A stretch of 64,000 bases of DNA from Pisaster brevispinus (lineage: Eukaryota > Echinodermata > Asteroidea > Forcipulatida > Asteriidae). The notes under the pieces are model-generated. The model did no database searches, was not told where the DNA came from, and saw nothing but the letters and a program-made list of their open reading frames with translations. The stretch lies in the NCBI GenBank assembly GCA_023634235.1, contig JAMKCF010000001.1, positions 8,682,758-8,746,757 on the forward strand. The letters run 5' to 3'. Of the stretch, positions 1 through 12,540 are shown piece after piece. Position 1 is the stretch's first letter, and each line of letters begins with the position of its first letter. The translations under genes were made by a program, and so were the position numbers.

Positions 1-146
1 AGCGTAATTTTTCGCAAGGAATCTAGTCAAACCTTCGTGTGAAACGATCCGTTGTTTATTGACCGACAATCCTCGCGAAAGCGGTATTAACACGCATGCG
101 TGAGGAACCTTCGGGAGCCGACCTTTGTGTGTTTACACACCGTTAC

Positions 147-413
147 CGGGCACTGGTCACCGTTGCGACCATTTGCCACCTTGTCCGCGATTTCCCGCCA
201 AACATGGCCGTTTTGGGTCAAACCATCCATTTTAGATTGGGCGGTTTCCTTCTCCATAATGTTTATCAAGGCAATCGTTTCCTCGTAGCACCAAAATTTC
301 TTGGCCTTCTTACTCTTATCTTTGGTTGATGTCTTCGCCGGTCGTTTTTTGGAGGATATTATGGGCATAGTATTATGAATGGACTCCCCAACGTCTTCGC
401 GAGTGTCAGCCAT
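147..413 (-). CDS. First exon of a Myb/SANT-like (trihelix-type) DNA-binding protein
   Basis: The frame opens with MADTREDVGES at 413, followed by a lysine-rich stretch and then a Myb/SANT-like helix pattern (FWCYEETIALINIME, then HVWREIADKVA and GDQC). This is the start of a trihelix-type domain as found in the Myb-like partner protein of PIF/Harbinger transposons and in NAIF1-like host proteins. The domain stops short of its third helix, and a GTAACG donor follows codon 89 (CCG), so I end the exon there; the frame read beyond it loses family character. The next exon would lie off the left edge on this strand. Which kind of Myb protein it is, host or transposon, is not decidable here. Confidence 0.55.
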
Positions 414-1433
414 TTTGAAGAATGTTTACATGGTTTATTTTTTACCGCGACACAGCTGTGCACACGCGACATACGTCATCATTTAACTGGTACTAGCGCT
501 GTTTAAAAACAAAAACTCTATAGTTCAGTGGTAACCAGCTAAGTCTGTACTCTCGTCTCATGGAACGTGGTCACATTTTTTACTTGGTGTCGTGTGAAAG
601 CTTGCGAAAGCGGGCAGGCGTGGGATGACTTCAGCGCTCGTTAAATTTGTCGCAAGGAATGTTGGGGTTTTTTTTTCGTGTGAAAAGGGCTTTACATACA
701 GAACCAAGGCGTGGCTACACTACACATCATTCACCAAGTAGAGGCAAGCATATGTCACCACATGAAAACCCAGCAATAAAAAAGTACAGACTGAATTCAG
801 ACATGATGCTCACACTCCGGTGCCCCAGACACAAGTCCTCAATGTAAAATTGAGCACAATGATTTTATACCAAAACTACAGTGGATGCAAAAGCACTAAG
901 TTAAGTCACAAAGCATGGGAAGTAAAAAGAGGCTCTTTAAACTTTAGTCTTAGACCCAGATAAACACAATGTACATATAAAGAAAGAACACTAAACGCTC
1001 AGCTGGTTAATGAAAGTAGCTTACAACAAAAAAGGATTTAACAAAGCATGCCCTTTCTGGGGTGTGGCATACTACGTTCTTGCACACTAACCAATGTTGT
1101 ATATTGCAATAAAAAAAGGTCTGACTTAAGGTCAACTGGTAAGCCAGCTATGGGCAGCCAATTCTAGCAAAACAAACCCACCAAAACAAAATACAAGTCA
1201 CCAAAACAGAGTATAAATATGATGGACAGCAAAGAGGGCAAAAATCACTCATTTTTGTTCCAATATAGTCCAGCTTCTGGTTGACTTGGAAGTTTAGATC
1301 AACATAAAGTCAGGTATCCTGAGGCTAATGTTAAATGTTCGAGAAGTCTATAGTAGTATAATGTAACAAGGCGCTGTAAAGCTGCTGCCAACTTAGCTCC
1401 AAATTATTTTCTTTTTTGGTTGTTTTCTAAGCG
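414..1433. other. Stretch without a supportable gene
   Basis: AT-rich sequence with only short frames. A phrase near 650-690 (CGCAAGGAAT, then TTCGTGTGAA) echoes one at 13-45 in the same orientation, which suggests remnants of one repeat family. Nothing else was recognised. Confidence 0.4.
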
Positions 1434-2666
1434 GTGTTTCTTGATCAAGTTTCAACAGTTTATTCCTATATGGGCAGTCCACCTGCTAGACGAATCTCCA
1501 AGCTGGAAATGCTATCAACTAGTGGACATTTGTGGATGTTTTTCTTAACTATTTTTGCTGTGAATCTTTCACATCTTAAATTCAGCCTCAGCCTACACCA
1601 GCATTCACTTGCTTTCTATTGTGTTCGTGTAGCCACCTGCGACAAAGGTTTGGCTCTTGGAGACTGCTGCTACTACTGTACTCAGGATCTAAATTGTATA
1701 GGGATTACAGTGACTACAATGTCTTGCAGGCTTCAATATAATCAAAGTGAACTGCTATCTCTGAAACATGCACAGGGCACTGCAACTATTCAACCAGTGG
1801 TGTTTAACAGACTGAACGATCTTGGAATTTTGCATCTGAGAAGTCGCCGTGGTGGCTACCATATCCGGAGAAATGCTCAGCGGAGGCATGACACTAAAGC
1901 AAATTTCTGTGCGATAAATGCTCAGTCAATTCGCAATAAGACTACAGAGTTTGTCGAGTTTGTTGTAAATAACAAATTGGATACCGTTGCGGTGTCTGAA
2001 ACATGGCTCGGAAAAGGGGATGATGTGATTGTTGGGGACATAACGCCTGACGGCTACTGCATCAAACAGGTTCCTCGCTCTGCATCTAAGAGGGGAGGTG
2101 GGATAGCTCTTCTATACAAACAAGGTTTTGGTATACGCTTTACAGATTTGGGGATAACTCATAAATCATTTGAGTACCTATCAGCAGAGATAGTTAGCTC
2201 CACACTGTCTATGACTTAAGTCACTATCTACAGTCCTCAGCAAAAGTCCACAGGCAGTTCATTCAGTGACTTTTTAGATGGACTTGCAGTAGTTATTGAC
2301 AATGCCCTTCTGAAACAAATGCCACTTCTTGTCACTGGCGATTTCAATGTTCACATCGACAATCAAGATGATTGCTGCACCAAAGCATTTCTTAGATTTC
2401 TATCCAGCAATGGACTTCAGCAGCATATTCATGGAGCTACTCATAGAAAAGGTCATACCCTTGATCTCCTGATTACTCGTGAATCTGATCCTCCTGTCAT
2501 TGACAACCTGGACATCATTGATGGAATCTCCGACCATTCTGCAATGACTGGAAAGATTGATTTTCAGCGTCCTGCTCAGACAAGAGTGATAAAAATCATG
2601 AAATCTATCTGCTGTTCATACCCCATCATTCTGCGAGGACATACTAAATTTTGGCTTGCCGGATGA
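1434..2666 (+). pseudogene. LINE endonuclease domain (N-terminal part of ORF2), interrupted
   Basis: An exonuclease/endonuclease/phosphatase domain starts near 1910 with the phrase CAINAQSIRNKTTEF, followed by AVSETWL and later LLVTGDFNVH and SDHSAM. These are the usual APE-type endonuclease blocks that nick the target DNA during LINE integration. A TAA at 2217-2219 splits the frame, which then continues in the same phase to about 2640. A frameshift then moves the reading to the RT frame. The first roughly 150 codons upstream of the endonuclease look unlike known ORF2 sequence and may be unrelated. Confidence 0.8.
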
Positions 2667-4641
2667 CGACGATGGTAATCTATTATGTCAAGTCCAAAGA
2701 TTTAACAGTGCACTTGCCAAAACACTCAATGATCATGCACCTATGAAGGAACGAGTAGTGAGACTTCATCCAAATTCTCCATGGTTTCATGAAGGGATAA
2801 GGAAAGGAAAGAAAGTAAGACACCAACTTGAGACGAAATGGCGAAAGTCCCGTCATCATGTTGATCAACAAAACTACCTGGAACAAAAGCGAAAGGTGAC
2901 TCACGACATTAATGTAGCTAAGTCACAATACTACAATGATCTCTTCATGGAGCATGCAAAGGACCAGAGGCAGATTTTTAGACTTCCTGATAAACTCTTA
3001 CACAAACAAAGGAAATCATCCCTTCCTAAGAGTGAGTCTAACCAGGACATGGCCCAGCGTTTTTCTCATTTCTTCACAGACAAAATCAAAAAGATACGAG
3101 AAGGTTTCCAGATTATGGATAATCTTCATGATCCTCCAAACAACTCTACGTCAACTAAATTTTTGGAATTCGATGAACTATCGCATGATGACTTCAATGG
3201 AGTTATCTCAAAGTCCCCTAACAAAGCATGTGAACTAGACCCAATTCCAACTTCACTTCTAAAACAGTGTGGTAGCGCCATCTTTCCAGCCATGATGTCT
3301 ATCATCAAGAAAATTCTGCAGTCAGGTGAGGTCCCGCCTCTTCTTAAAGTTTCCCAGATCCACCCTGTCCTGAAGAAATCAAATCTGGACCCAAACGAGA
3401 TGAGTAACTACCGTCCGGTATCAAATCTGTGTTTCCTCGGAAAAACACTAGAGAGGGTTGTATCAAAACAACTCACAACCTACTTAGTTGCAAGTAACCT
3501 TCTTGATGACCGCCAATCAGCTTATCGAGCCAATCACAGTGTTGAAACAGCAGTCGTCAAAGTCCAGAATGAACTCCTTCTAGCTATGAATAATGGGAAG
3601 ACTTCTTTATTTGTAGCATTGGATTTGTCTGCAGCATTTGACACTGTAGATCATGATGTACTTCTGTCCCGCCTAAATAGCCGTTTTGGGATAACTGGTA
3701 TCGCCTTGGAATGGTTTCGCTCATACATTAGTGAGAGGACTTGTTACGTGGGTATACATGGAGCACACTCTGAAATATCATCTCTTCAATATGGTCTTCC
3801 TCAGGGATCTGTTCTTGGACCATTACTGTTTTGTATGTACACACGTCCATTAGCGGATATTATCCAGCGTCATGGTCTGAGCTATCACTGTTATGCAGAT
3901 GATACTCAGATTTACGTCTCAGTCAAGCCTGTTCAGTCAGAAGTCACCCAAGCTCTTCAGCTACTTGAGGCATGTCTTGATGAACTCCGTCAATGGATGA
4001 CCCTGAATTTTCTGAAGTTAAATGACAGTAAGACAGAGTTCATGATCATTAGGTCAAAGCAACAACTATCTAAGGTGGATGTCACTGGGTTGAGAGTAGG
4101 TGAGGCTACTGTAACACCAGTAGATAGCGTAAGCACATAAACAAGCCGGTTGCTGAGCTCCTTATCCATGCATATATTACATCCAGACTCGACATGTGTA
4201 ATGCCCTTTTGTTCAATCTCAGTAAATCACAGTTAAACAGACTTCAACGAAAACAGAACCAGGCAGCCAGACTAGTCACACTGTCCAGGAAGTACTCGAG
4301 CATCACACCCATTCTGAAGCAGCTCCATTGGCTCCCCATTGATCAAAGAATCATCTACAAGATCAGCCTACTTGTTTTTTAAGGCAACACATGGTAAATC
4401 ACCATCCTACATCCGTGATCTCATCCAGCCATATGTACCAGCACGTGATCATCTACGTTCAGCTGCTGACAAGTTCCGTCTTGTGGAACATGCCGGAATT
4501 AATTCATGGGGATCCCGTTCTTTCCAGGTAGCTGCAGGGAAGGTGTGGAACGGTCTACCACATTCCATCAGAGCCATCCAGACAATAGACACTTTCAAAT
4601 CAACCCTGAAGACCCATCTTTTTTCAAAAACATTTCAGTAA
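2656..4641 (+). pseudogene. LINE reverse transcriptase, with internal deletion and frameshift
   Basis: The open part (2656-4140) holds the RT fingers and palm: MSNYRPVSNLCFLGKTLE, DLSAAFDTVDHD, LPQGSVLGPLLF and the catalytic YADD at about residues 413-416. After 4140 the conserved stretch that normally links the palm to the thumb is missing (roughly 50 residues judged from family structure). Reading resumes at AELLIHAYITSRLDMCNALL, changes frame again near 4380, and ends with a TAA at 4639-4641. The enzyme would copy the LINE RNA at the nicked target; this copy cannot. Confidence 0.85.
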
Positions 4642-4791
4642 CATTCAATAGTCATTGGAATTTTTAATTTTTCTTGATCTTTGCACTGCTGGAGGACAAC
4701 CAAGGGGGAACGTTTTTATTGGAGCAAGCGCCATGAGCACTTTTTTGTGGATACCGGCGCTATAGAAGACGCCATTATTATTATTATTATA

Positions 4792-5634
4792 ACTGAAAAC
4801 AGTTTAAAACAGGGGTGTGTACTCCCTAAGTTATGATTCAACTTCCGATTGACCCGAAGTTAAGGAGTATGTGCTTAGAGCATAAAAAACCCCTTCCCAT
4901 CAATTGAAAGAGATTTGGAAAGTGATTGACTCTTCATTAATTTAGATATTTATACTGGTTTTAATCGGTGGGCGTTTTTTTGATATCCTGATTTTATAGC
5001 TAACAGGAGCACACGGAAATTTAATAGTCATGACAATTGTATACATTTTAAAATTTGAATAGTTGAATTTCTTTCTGTGGGAAAAATACTGTTGTAACAA
5101 ATAATCCAAATAATGTCCTAAGATGAGTTGTGTACTGTGATGGTGGCGTCTTCTCTTCAGGATGTGTAGCTGATCGTTGTTTGTTGAGATCATGAACTCG
5201 GTTTTCCAGAAGTAGTTTTTAAAATACCCGTGGCTTGTAGTTGCCATGTTCAATGCTTGTGTAATTTGTTTGCTGATGTCAACCAGAACTGTTAATTGAA
5301 TTTTTTTTTTTTTGCTTCATTATTGAATTTGTTCTATGTTCTGTTGCAAGTACCTGCACCCCACCCCTTCTTTAAGTTGAACAAAAATAAAGAACATACT
5401 ATTAAAAATTATGTTGTATTTTTTGTAATATTTTGCTTACTTTAATAGACATTAGAGGCTGTAGCACAAAAAATCATTTAATGACAGATGGAGGTAGGCA
5501 CGAGATTGAAAGAGAAGAAGGCTGTGACCAGTTACGTCGGTATTCGGTTTAGGAAACCAGAGTAGTTTGCTGATACTGGTGGTCCTTTTCGAATTCACGG
5601 CTTTGGCTTTGGATTCGGGTTGAGGTCCTTCCTA
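4792..5634. other. Stretch without a supportable gene
   Basis: AT-rich sequence after the LINE tail. Only short chance frames; no domain was recognised on either strand. Confidence 0.4.
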
Positions 5635-5820
5635 TAGACCGGTCCATTAAGCTCCGCCCCATTGCGTATTGACCAATCACAGCCCTGATTGCGCAACCAA
5701 AGGTCCGACATGCGTGCACCTATGCTTGGTGCGCGGCAGAGTTGTGCAGAATGGCATTGGAGAGGTTCACGTGTTCTTGCTCACACGTGCGCCATGGGCG
5801 GAGCCTAATGGATCGGTCTA
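5635..5820. mobile_element. MITE, 186 bp, with about 25-bp terminal inverted repeats
   Basis: The left end begins TAGACCGGTCCATTAAGCTC. The right end, read on the other strand, begins TAGACCGATCCATTAGGCTC, so the two ends match with few changes and continue into CCGCCC on both sides. There is no coding capacity. If the outer TA is the target duplication, a Tc1/mariner-like mobiliser would fit; this is inference. The interior is GC-richer than the flanks and contains CACGTG-like E-box sequence. Confidence 0.75.
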
Positions 5821-6948
5821 ATGTCTGAAACCCTGAATGCACTGCACCCGCTATGGTTAAAACCACTTAAAGGGAGCTATTATTGAGGGAGCTAGCCTGA
5901 GCAAGAGAAGTCTGGTTGCTAAGGAAATATTTCCTGACGCAACATTTAGAGGATTGCGAAGCTGGGAACCAGACTATTAGCACGCATGCGGACGGCAATT
6001 CATGTTTCTGCAGTCTGGAATTGATTGCCACTGTCGTAGTGCTTTTCAATGAGGATTTTTTTTTCTTCAAATCGATTCAAAAAAGGGAATCCTTAAAAAA
6101 AAAAAAAAAAAAAAGTAACTTTTTTGAGGATGCCAATTCTGAACTGCAGAAAAAAAAAATGTATGCGGACGGTCACATTTTGACGCTGTGTTGTGCGATG
6201 CGGGTACCCGAGCAGCGCAAGGACCGATGCTGGCCGCCGCGCGCGCGGCAGCCAGCACCATAAATGCGTCGTCATATCACCTGCGTCCGACGTCTGGCCT
6301 TGATCATGTGTTTGTTGAGCTGCTGCTCAGGTGAGAGTGATAAGAGTTTTAGGAAGTTGCTGAGAGATTGTGGTTGTTGGAATACAAGGTACAGTATACG
6401 TTTTTGTGTGTCTAATAGAGTTAGTAAAATCTTTTAAGTTTCAGTTTCGTTACTGTGTGTAACTTTACAATAAATTTTACATGCATCATGTGCTGTGGTC
6501 GTTGATGGAGTGATCATCCTGTTCGTAAGTGTGACCTTACTCCAACATATACCACCATGATCATTTCATACGTGGTGGCTCCAAACGTCTTTCAAAGCCC
6601 ATTATTCCATTAATTAGCAATGCATTGGCTAAAAGTTTCTTGAAGGATTTACACAATAAATTGGACAGTTCAGCACTTGCTGTAGTGTTAACATATAAGT
6701 TTAAAGACTCACTCAGACTCTTATTAACAATTATGTCACTTTCTGTCATAAGAATTGCTTTTGAACTGAGAAAACAAGGAATTTGTGTACAAATTACACA
6801 CAAACTACAATTAAAGTATCCTAGCTTTGGAGCTAGAATAATGAAAACAACGTGTGTACTGTCAATATGTGCGCGTTATGTATGCAGTTATGAACAGGGC
6901 CGAATTTTGTAAAACATGTAGGCAGCCGTTTTGTGCTTACGGAGCCTC
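5821..6948. other. Low-complexity and unassigned sequence
   Basis: Contains long T and A runs (around 6057-6115 and 6150-6160) and a short CG-rich block near 6230-6250. The small frames here read through homopolymers and have no family resemblance. Confidence 0.4.
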
Positions 6949-7202
6949 CCTTAGCAGCATTTCTATTTCATGAAAGCTATTTACCGAAAGCAAGGTTAAA
7001 TGCTGGCTAACCTGTGGTTAGTTAGCACATGAGTGACGTAACAATACAAATCCATGGTGAACGTGCATGCGCGCCAATAAATTTTCTGCTAACTCCAGAA
7101 TTCATGGTGAAATACGTTTAAGCTTATGCACATTTTTCTGCTATAGTAAGCACAAAAATTTGCTTACTGGTAAATAGCTTTATGAAATTTAATTGGGCCC
7201 AG
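6949..7202. repeat. Diverged copy of the GGGCCC/ATTTCATAAAG-ended repeat family
   Basis: The right end reads AGCTTTATGAAATTTAATTG followed by GGCCCA. The left part has a matching ATTTCATGAAAGCT. The cleaner copy at 41631-41825 has the same ends, so this looks like an older, diverged member of that hairpin family. Confidence 0.4.
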
Positions 7203-7260
7203 GATAGAACAAGGATAGCTGTGGATTTTGATGAAACGTTTGATTAATTTATAGGATAAC

Positions 7261-7571
7261 TACACTCTAAAAACAGATTGGTTGAAATAACCAATATATT
7301 GGTCAAATTCAACCAATGTGGTTGGTAGATATGTGTCCAACCAATCTATTGGTTAAAATAACCAATCTAAAAATGGTTTGATTTTTCAACCAATGTTTAT
7401 GGTTAAAACACTTACCAACAATTCTTGGTTATTTTTTTTTTTACCAATCTATATTGGTTAACTTTCAACCAACCTTAAATGGTTTGTTTTTTCAACCACT
7501 TTATATTGGTTAGAACACTAACCAACATGTCTTGGTTGTTTTTTACCAATCTCGATTGGTTAACACTGAAT
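7261..7571. repeat. CCAAT/ATTGG-rich repeat element with an ACACTCTAAAAA end
   Basis: The left end reads ACACTCTAAAAACAGATTGG. The interior is a dense run of TTGGTT and AACCAA words in both orientations, so most of it can fold on itself. The other end of the 25966-26512 array carries the same terminal word in reverse (CCGTTTTTAGGGTGTT), linking the two loci as one family. No open frame of its own. Confidence 0.6.
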
Positions 7572-8450
7572 GGCCTGGATGTGATTTTACAATACAAATG
7601 GAAAAGCTATTTTGTTGGATGTGATTTTGGGGCTAGAATGTGATTTTTATCCAAAATCACATTCGAGCCAGAAATCACATCCATGATAATTGCTCATAGC
7701 CAAAATCACATCCACTGTCTGGTGTCGTGGCCGAGCGGATAAGAGCATCAGACTCAAGTTCTGGTGGTTAAGTCATCGGGTTGTGGGTTCGAATCCCGGT
7801 CGTGACACTTGTGTCCTTGAGCAAGACACTTTACCATGTTTGCTTCTCTCCACCCAGGGGTAAAATGGGTACCTGTGAGGGCAGAGATGGTTATGTGAAT
7901 GATTAGCTTGAAGCGTGGTAAACTCGCAGCACCAGCTGTATACTCCCCAGGGAGCTGAGATGGTTTAAGGAATGAAAATAAGGCCCAGTGACCGGGGTAA
8001 TATTGTCAGAAGCGCTTTGATACGGCATTTGGGCTGTGATAAAGCGCTATATAAGAATCGATTATTATTATTATTATTAGGCCCTTGCCAAAATCACATC
8101 CAAGCCAGAAATCACCCATGATAATTGCTCACAGCCAAAATCACATCCACTGTCTGGCTGCATTACCAAAATCACATCCACTGTCTGGGCCCTTGCCAAA
8201 ATCACATCCAAGCCTGAAATCACATCCTTGGTTAATTGACACTATCCAAAATCACATCCACTGTCTGGCTGCATTACCAAAATCACATCTAGTGTCTGGG
8301 CCTTAGCCAAATCACATCCAATCCAGAAATCACATCCAGAGTTAATATGTGCATTGCAAAAATCAAACCCACTGACTTGCTCCATTACCAAAATCACATC
8401 CACTGTCTGGCTGCATTACCAAAATCACGTGCGAGGCAGAAATCACATGG
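7572..8450. repeat. Minisatellite of AAAATCACATCC units, split by a SINE
   Basis: Repeated phrases such as CCAAAATCACATCCACTGTC, GAGCCAGAAATCACATCC and TGCTCATAGCC recur in a loose higher-order pattern on both sides of the SINE at 7722-8079. The uninterrupted phrase CTGTCTGGGCCCTTGCC at about 8181-8197 matches the two halves on either side of the SINE and acts as an empty-site reference. Frames across the array are translations of the repeat and not genes. Confidence 0.7.
7722..8079 (+). mobile_element. SINE with tRNA-Leu(CAA)-like head and LINE-like 3' tail
   Basis: Positions 7722-7808 fold as a long-variable-arm tRNA. An acceptor stem is formed by GTGTCGT and GTGACAC, box A is TGGCCGAGCGG, the anticodon arm is CAGACTCAAGTTCTG (as in tRNA-Leu CAA), and box B is GGTTCGAATCC. 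A central block (AGCAAGACACTTTACC) and a body follow. The 3' end is GCGCTATATAAGAATCG plus (ATT)n. That tail closely resembles the LINE tail at 4757-4791, so this LINE family is the likely source of the mobilising enzyme. Confidence 0.85.
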
Positions 8451-11400
8451 GTACGTTTTGCTGCTAACTTCGCTGTTAGCTATATTAGCAAAATTTTTTG
8501 ACCGTGTGAGCACAAAATGTTGCTATTTTTGCTGCTAACTTCGCTGCTAACTCCAAACGTTAGCAGCGAAAATTTCCGCTGCTAATAACTCAACTAAGCA
8601 ATGAAATTTGATACTTTGAACGCAGATAAAGGAATTTTTTTCGTGTGAACGCTACTGACCTTAGCTAGCTGTAAACTTGATTTCAGCAAGTTGATTTTTC
8701 AACGCTGTTTATTTTTTTTCTCCTTGTGTTGCACCTAGGCCTAGACAAGTTTTTACATCTAAGTTGACGTCATCTATATTCATCATAATAGTTAAATTGT
8801 ACTCATAACATAAAAAGAGAATAAAGCTTAGACGAAAGAATCGGCCACTTTAAGGATCCATGTTAGTAAATTATTAAATCGATCCAAAAACGTTTCCCAC
8901 GGCCGCCGGCAACCTTGCGAAAAACATTCTAGGGACGGTGAAGACCATGCAGATGTGCAAATTCGGCGTCACACAGGAGCGAGAAAAATGGAGAAAAATG
9001 GATAATTCTTTAAATATTCAGACACTTTCAATTTGTATGCCGTTGCCAGAAAATTTGTCAGAAATATGCATTTTCTACCAAAATATTCAGTTCATAATTG
9101 CCAAAATAGACACATTTAAATTGTTAAAAATGTTCAAGTTTTTGTTGTTTATGTTTCTTTGATAAAAAATATCTCATGGACCAAACAACACTGAAACTAA
9201 CAGCACTGATGTAGTCATAAGAGAGTCCCTAGATACTTGAAGTTACAAAGGCCGCAAATTCAGAAATTTATTTAGGCGCCTTAAGAGCATTGCCTGCCCA
9301 AATGGCCGCCCTTTATTTTGCTTATAACATTTTTGAAGTGGACGTAACGTTTTTGTTAAGGTTGATCAGATATCGAAACCTAAAACAACAAACAAACAAA
9401 CACCCCAACAAACACAAAATGAGCAAACCATTACACTAATTTTGGACCCTAGACATGTGTATACGCGACAAATTATGGCACGCATGCGCGGAATATTGCA
9501 ACCCTCCTCCCCCACACCCCCCTTATATATGAGGACTAATTTTCAAAGGTTTAATTTTCTGCATCAATTATAATCCGACTGATGTTGTAGCTTTAGTAGG
9601 CCTTTGGTACTTCTTGGGTGACTTGTCTTTTCGAGTGGATTAATTTTATTGCTAGAAATTCATATTAAAACGTTGTTTTTTTTCTTACCTACCATGTCGG
9701 TAGGTAGGCCAATATCATAATAATATGCAAGTGGCAACATTTGGCTTCTGTTAGTGTACAGGCAGACAGACAAATAATGTACAACAATCTTTAAAATGTA
9801 AGAACATAGAGAATACATTAAAATTATATCTTGTAGCACCTCTTTATGCTCCCCCATGCCAAACTTTCAGCTGACATTGTACTCTCATTCGTGTTTGCCT
9901 GTAACATTCGTAAACGTGACTGCGAGCATAGAGGTTCTCTATGCTGCGAGTAAGCCTTATGTGTGGGAGTTGAGCAGTCATCGAAAACTCATTCCTCGCG
10001 TCCCCCGCGCGCCCCCCCAAAAAAAGGACTGAGTGAGACTTACCATCGACATAGCAGATTCTGGACAAGTAGATTCTGGACACTACCCTTCCGTCAACTT
10101 CAATTTTTATCAGTGAATAACTGGGTGAACAAGTTATTCCAAGTCCCGTCTCAAATAGAACACCGTTAAATAGATGACCAGTTTCTAACATTAACAGTAG
10201 GCAATTCACACGTCATAAGAAGATAAGCCAGTTTGCTTTTAAGATATCTACACTGTTTCACATATTGCCCAGTAGTCATAGCAACACTGTGACATGGCCT
10301 ATACCACAGTCCATGCAGGGCTTTATTACATAATTTCAATTGACTGATGACTGCTGTCCTGCATTGGGTCCTGTTGTATGTAGCTTGGACGATACCTGTA
10401 CATGTTGTAGCGTCTCTTCAAAGTTCCACCATTAGAACCCAATGCTCTAGTAGTACATGTATGGCATCTTATTCGTATGGACCTCAACAAAAGCTTACCA
10501 TAAATTAATAAGGTTTATTAGAAGTACATCTACGTGTAAATGTACTGGTTGTTTAGTACACCGCAAAATAGCTTGTCAAGAAATACCAAAGTGATTACTA
10601 ATTTATTTATTCGTGAAAAAAACACACCAAAAAACAAAAACACTGCCAGGCAAAACACTGCACATGTTTACATGATCTATATGAGGTGTAACTTTGTAGG
10701 CTACCTAGGCAGTAACGGGAAACACGTGCTACAAGGACAAACATATAGCTCAGGCCATGGAGGCTTTCCCGAGTGCTCACTAGTATCAAGCTGACAAAAC
10801 CCAATAACAAACTTAACCTAACCATTTATGTAAATCGTCAAATTTGTTGCTCAGTGCAAACTGCTTATCGATTTGGAAAGCGGAATCCAGTTTGAAATAA
10901 TATGAATAACAATAGTAATGTAAAAATTAAAATACTTTGAAAATGGGGGATAAGATAGCCGAAACTTTAATCCTTACACGAACTGATTGTACATTGTCTT
11001 TTCATTAAAAACTAAAACCCATAGTGCCCAGAAATCGTAGCAACGCTCTGACACTGCCAAAAGCAAAGTGCAAGTTACTTAACTTCAGTTGAAGACCAAG
11101 TCCTTTTTCTGACATTACCATTACCTTTATGGTGTGTGCTAAATAATGATTTTTTTTTTTTGGGGGGGGGGGGTGGGGTAGTGCAAGATTTGATGTTGCT
11201 AACACTTGGCCCAATTAGAATTATATAACTTATTCATTCTCGGGTGAAACATTGCCTGAGACTGGTAAAAATAGCGCCAAGCACAGTAATCAAATGTTGG
11301 CAAACATTTCAAGTAAATCGTCTGCTTCACAATCTGGTATTGTTTGTCTTCGCAGGTGTTTTTTGGTCAGTAAGCGAATGGCTGCAATAAGAATATCGTA

Positions 11401-12540
11401 AAAACCGTTCACTCAAGAAACAGAGGTCATCCTAATTCCTATCAGGAATAGCTTTATTACCACATATATGCGCAATGACCATTAGTTTTGTCAAAACATT
11501 CAGATTACTGATCTGCAACCACAATCGAGTAAAAAAAAAAACGACGGAGGAATTTACTTGGCAGCATTACAGAAACGAGCCCAGTCTAATGTCACGCTGG
11601 AGGTTATTAGCGCATTTGCACTACTACTTACACCCAAGGTTAGAAAAGCCCGGTATCGTTTTCAGTAACATAAACAAGGGTGCTAAGCAAGCCTGTAGGC
11701 AGACCCACGGGGACCATGGTTGACCGCAGATGAGTCCAGATCATGTCGGTCATTGTCTGGAGAGAACTTGTGAGTCCACCCACCTGCCGCATGATCCTAT
11801 TACCACACTAGTGCGTGGTCTCATGATGCGGTCCACATGTACATGTAGCCTACATGTACATGTACATTCGACTCTTGTTAGTACAATGTCGCAGGGACTG
11901 GCCAAATTACCTCTTAATAACAGGAATGGTGTTATAAGAGGACAGCAAAACAAAGAAACACAAAGCAGAAATGAGATTTGGGACTTCCAGAATGTACTCT
12001 TTATAAGCAGAACCTCTTCTTAAAGGGACACGTTGCCTTGGATCGGGCGAGTAGGTTTATGAAAAGCGTTTGTAACCGTTTGTTACGAAATGCATATGGT
12101 TAGAAAGATGTTTTAAAAGTAGAGTATAGTGATCCACACAAACGTATGTAAACTGTGATCTCTTCAGCAATTTCAGCAAATGAGACGTTTCAAATAGTTT
12201 TTTTATGAGCAAATCAAAAAACCAAACAAACAGCAAAACAAAAAGGTGCCATTATAATTGATGTCTTGTCATTACTGTTTAATTCAAACATTCACTTTCA
12301 CTGAGTACATTGTTTACGTATATAAATTCTAAATATTTATTGAAGAACATCCTATGGGTTGGATTAAAATGCATTTAAACACGTTTTCAAACATGCATTG
12401 TTCTCGATCGGTTTATGTCAGAACAACACCCTGTAAGTCCGCCATGGAAAAGTTCAATACAACACAAATGGCAATATTGAAATAATCTGTTCAATGTCAA
12501 ATTCTCAATGGATTGTCTGAATGGTTGTTCTAAAAGATAG
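8451..12540. other. About 4 kb without a supportable gene
   Basis: AT-rich with scattered repeats: GCTGCTAACTTCGCTG phrases near 8460-8580, ACATGTACATGT runs near 11836-11870, and a T/G homopolymer pair near 11149-11172. The segment from about 12021 to 12140 begins with AAAGGGACACGTTGCC and looks like an interspersed repeat. The minus-strand frame at 9844-10209 has no recognisable family and is not called. Confidence 0.35.

Larger units (their letters stand above)
1434..4791 (+). mobile_element. Decayed non-LTR retrotransposon (LINE), L2/CR1 group
   Basis: A LINE with an apurinic-like endonuclease followed by reverse transcriptase and a 3' region ending in an (ATT)n tail at about 4773-4791. 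RT phrases such as DLSAAFDTVDHDVLLSRL and YADDTQIY, with the conserved C-terminal domain (RLQRKQNQAARLVT, then LHWLPI), place it in the L2/CR1/Daphne group; the exact clade would need a tree. The frame is broken by an in-frame stop at 2217-2219, a frameshift near 2640, a missing block near 4130-4145 and another shift near 4380. The element is therefore inactive. The 5' end is uncertain: 1434 is only the start of the open frame. Confidence 0.85.

Noticed and set aside
7722..7808. tRNA-Leu gene (also 39356-39443)
   Set aside because: Both sequences have mismatched stems and are followed by SINE bodies; they are SINE heads and not functional tRNA genes.
9844..10209. Minus-strand frame of 121 codons
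   Set aside because: No family resemblance, irregular composition and no splice or start support.
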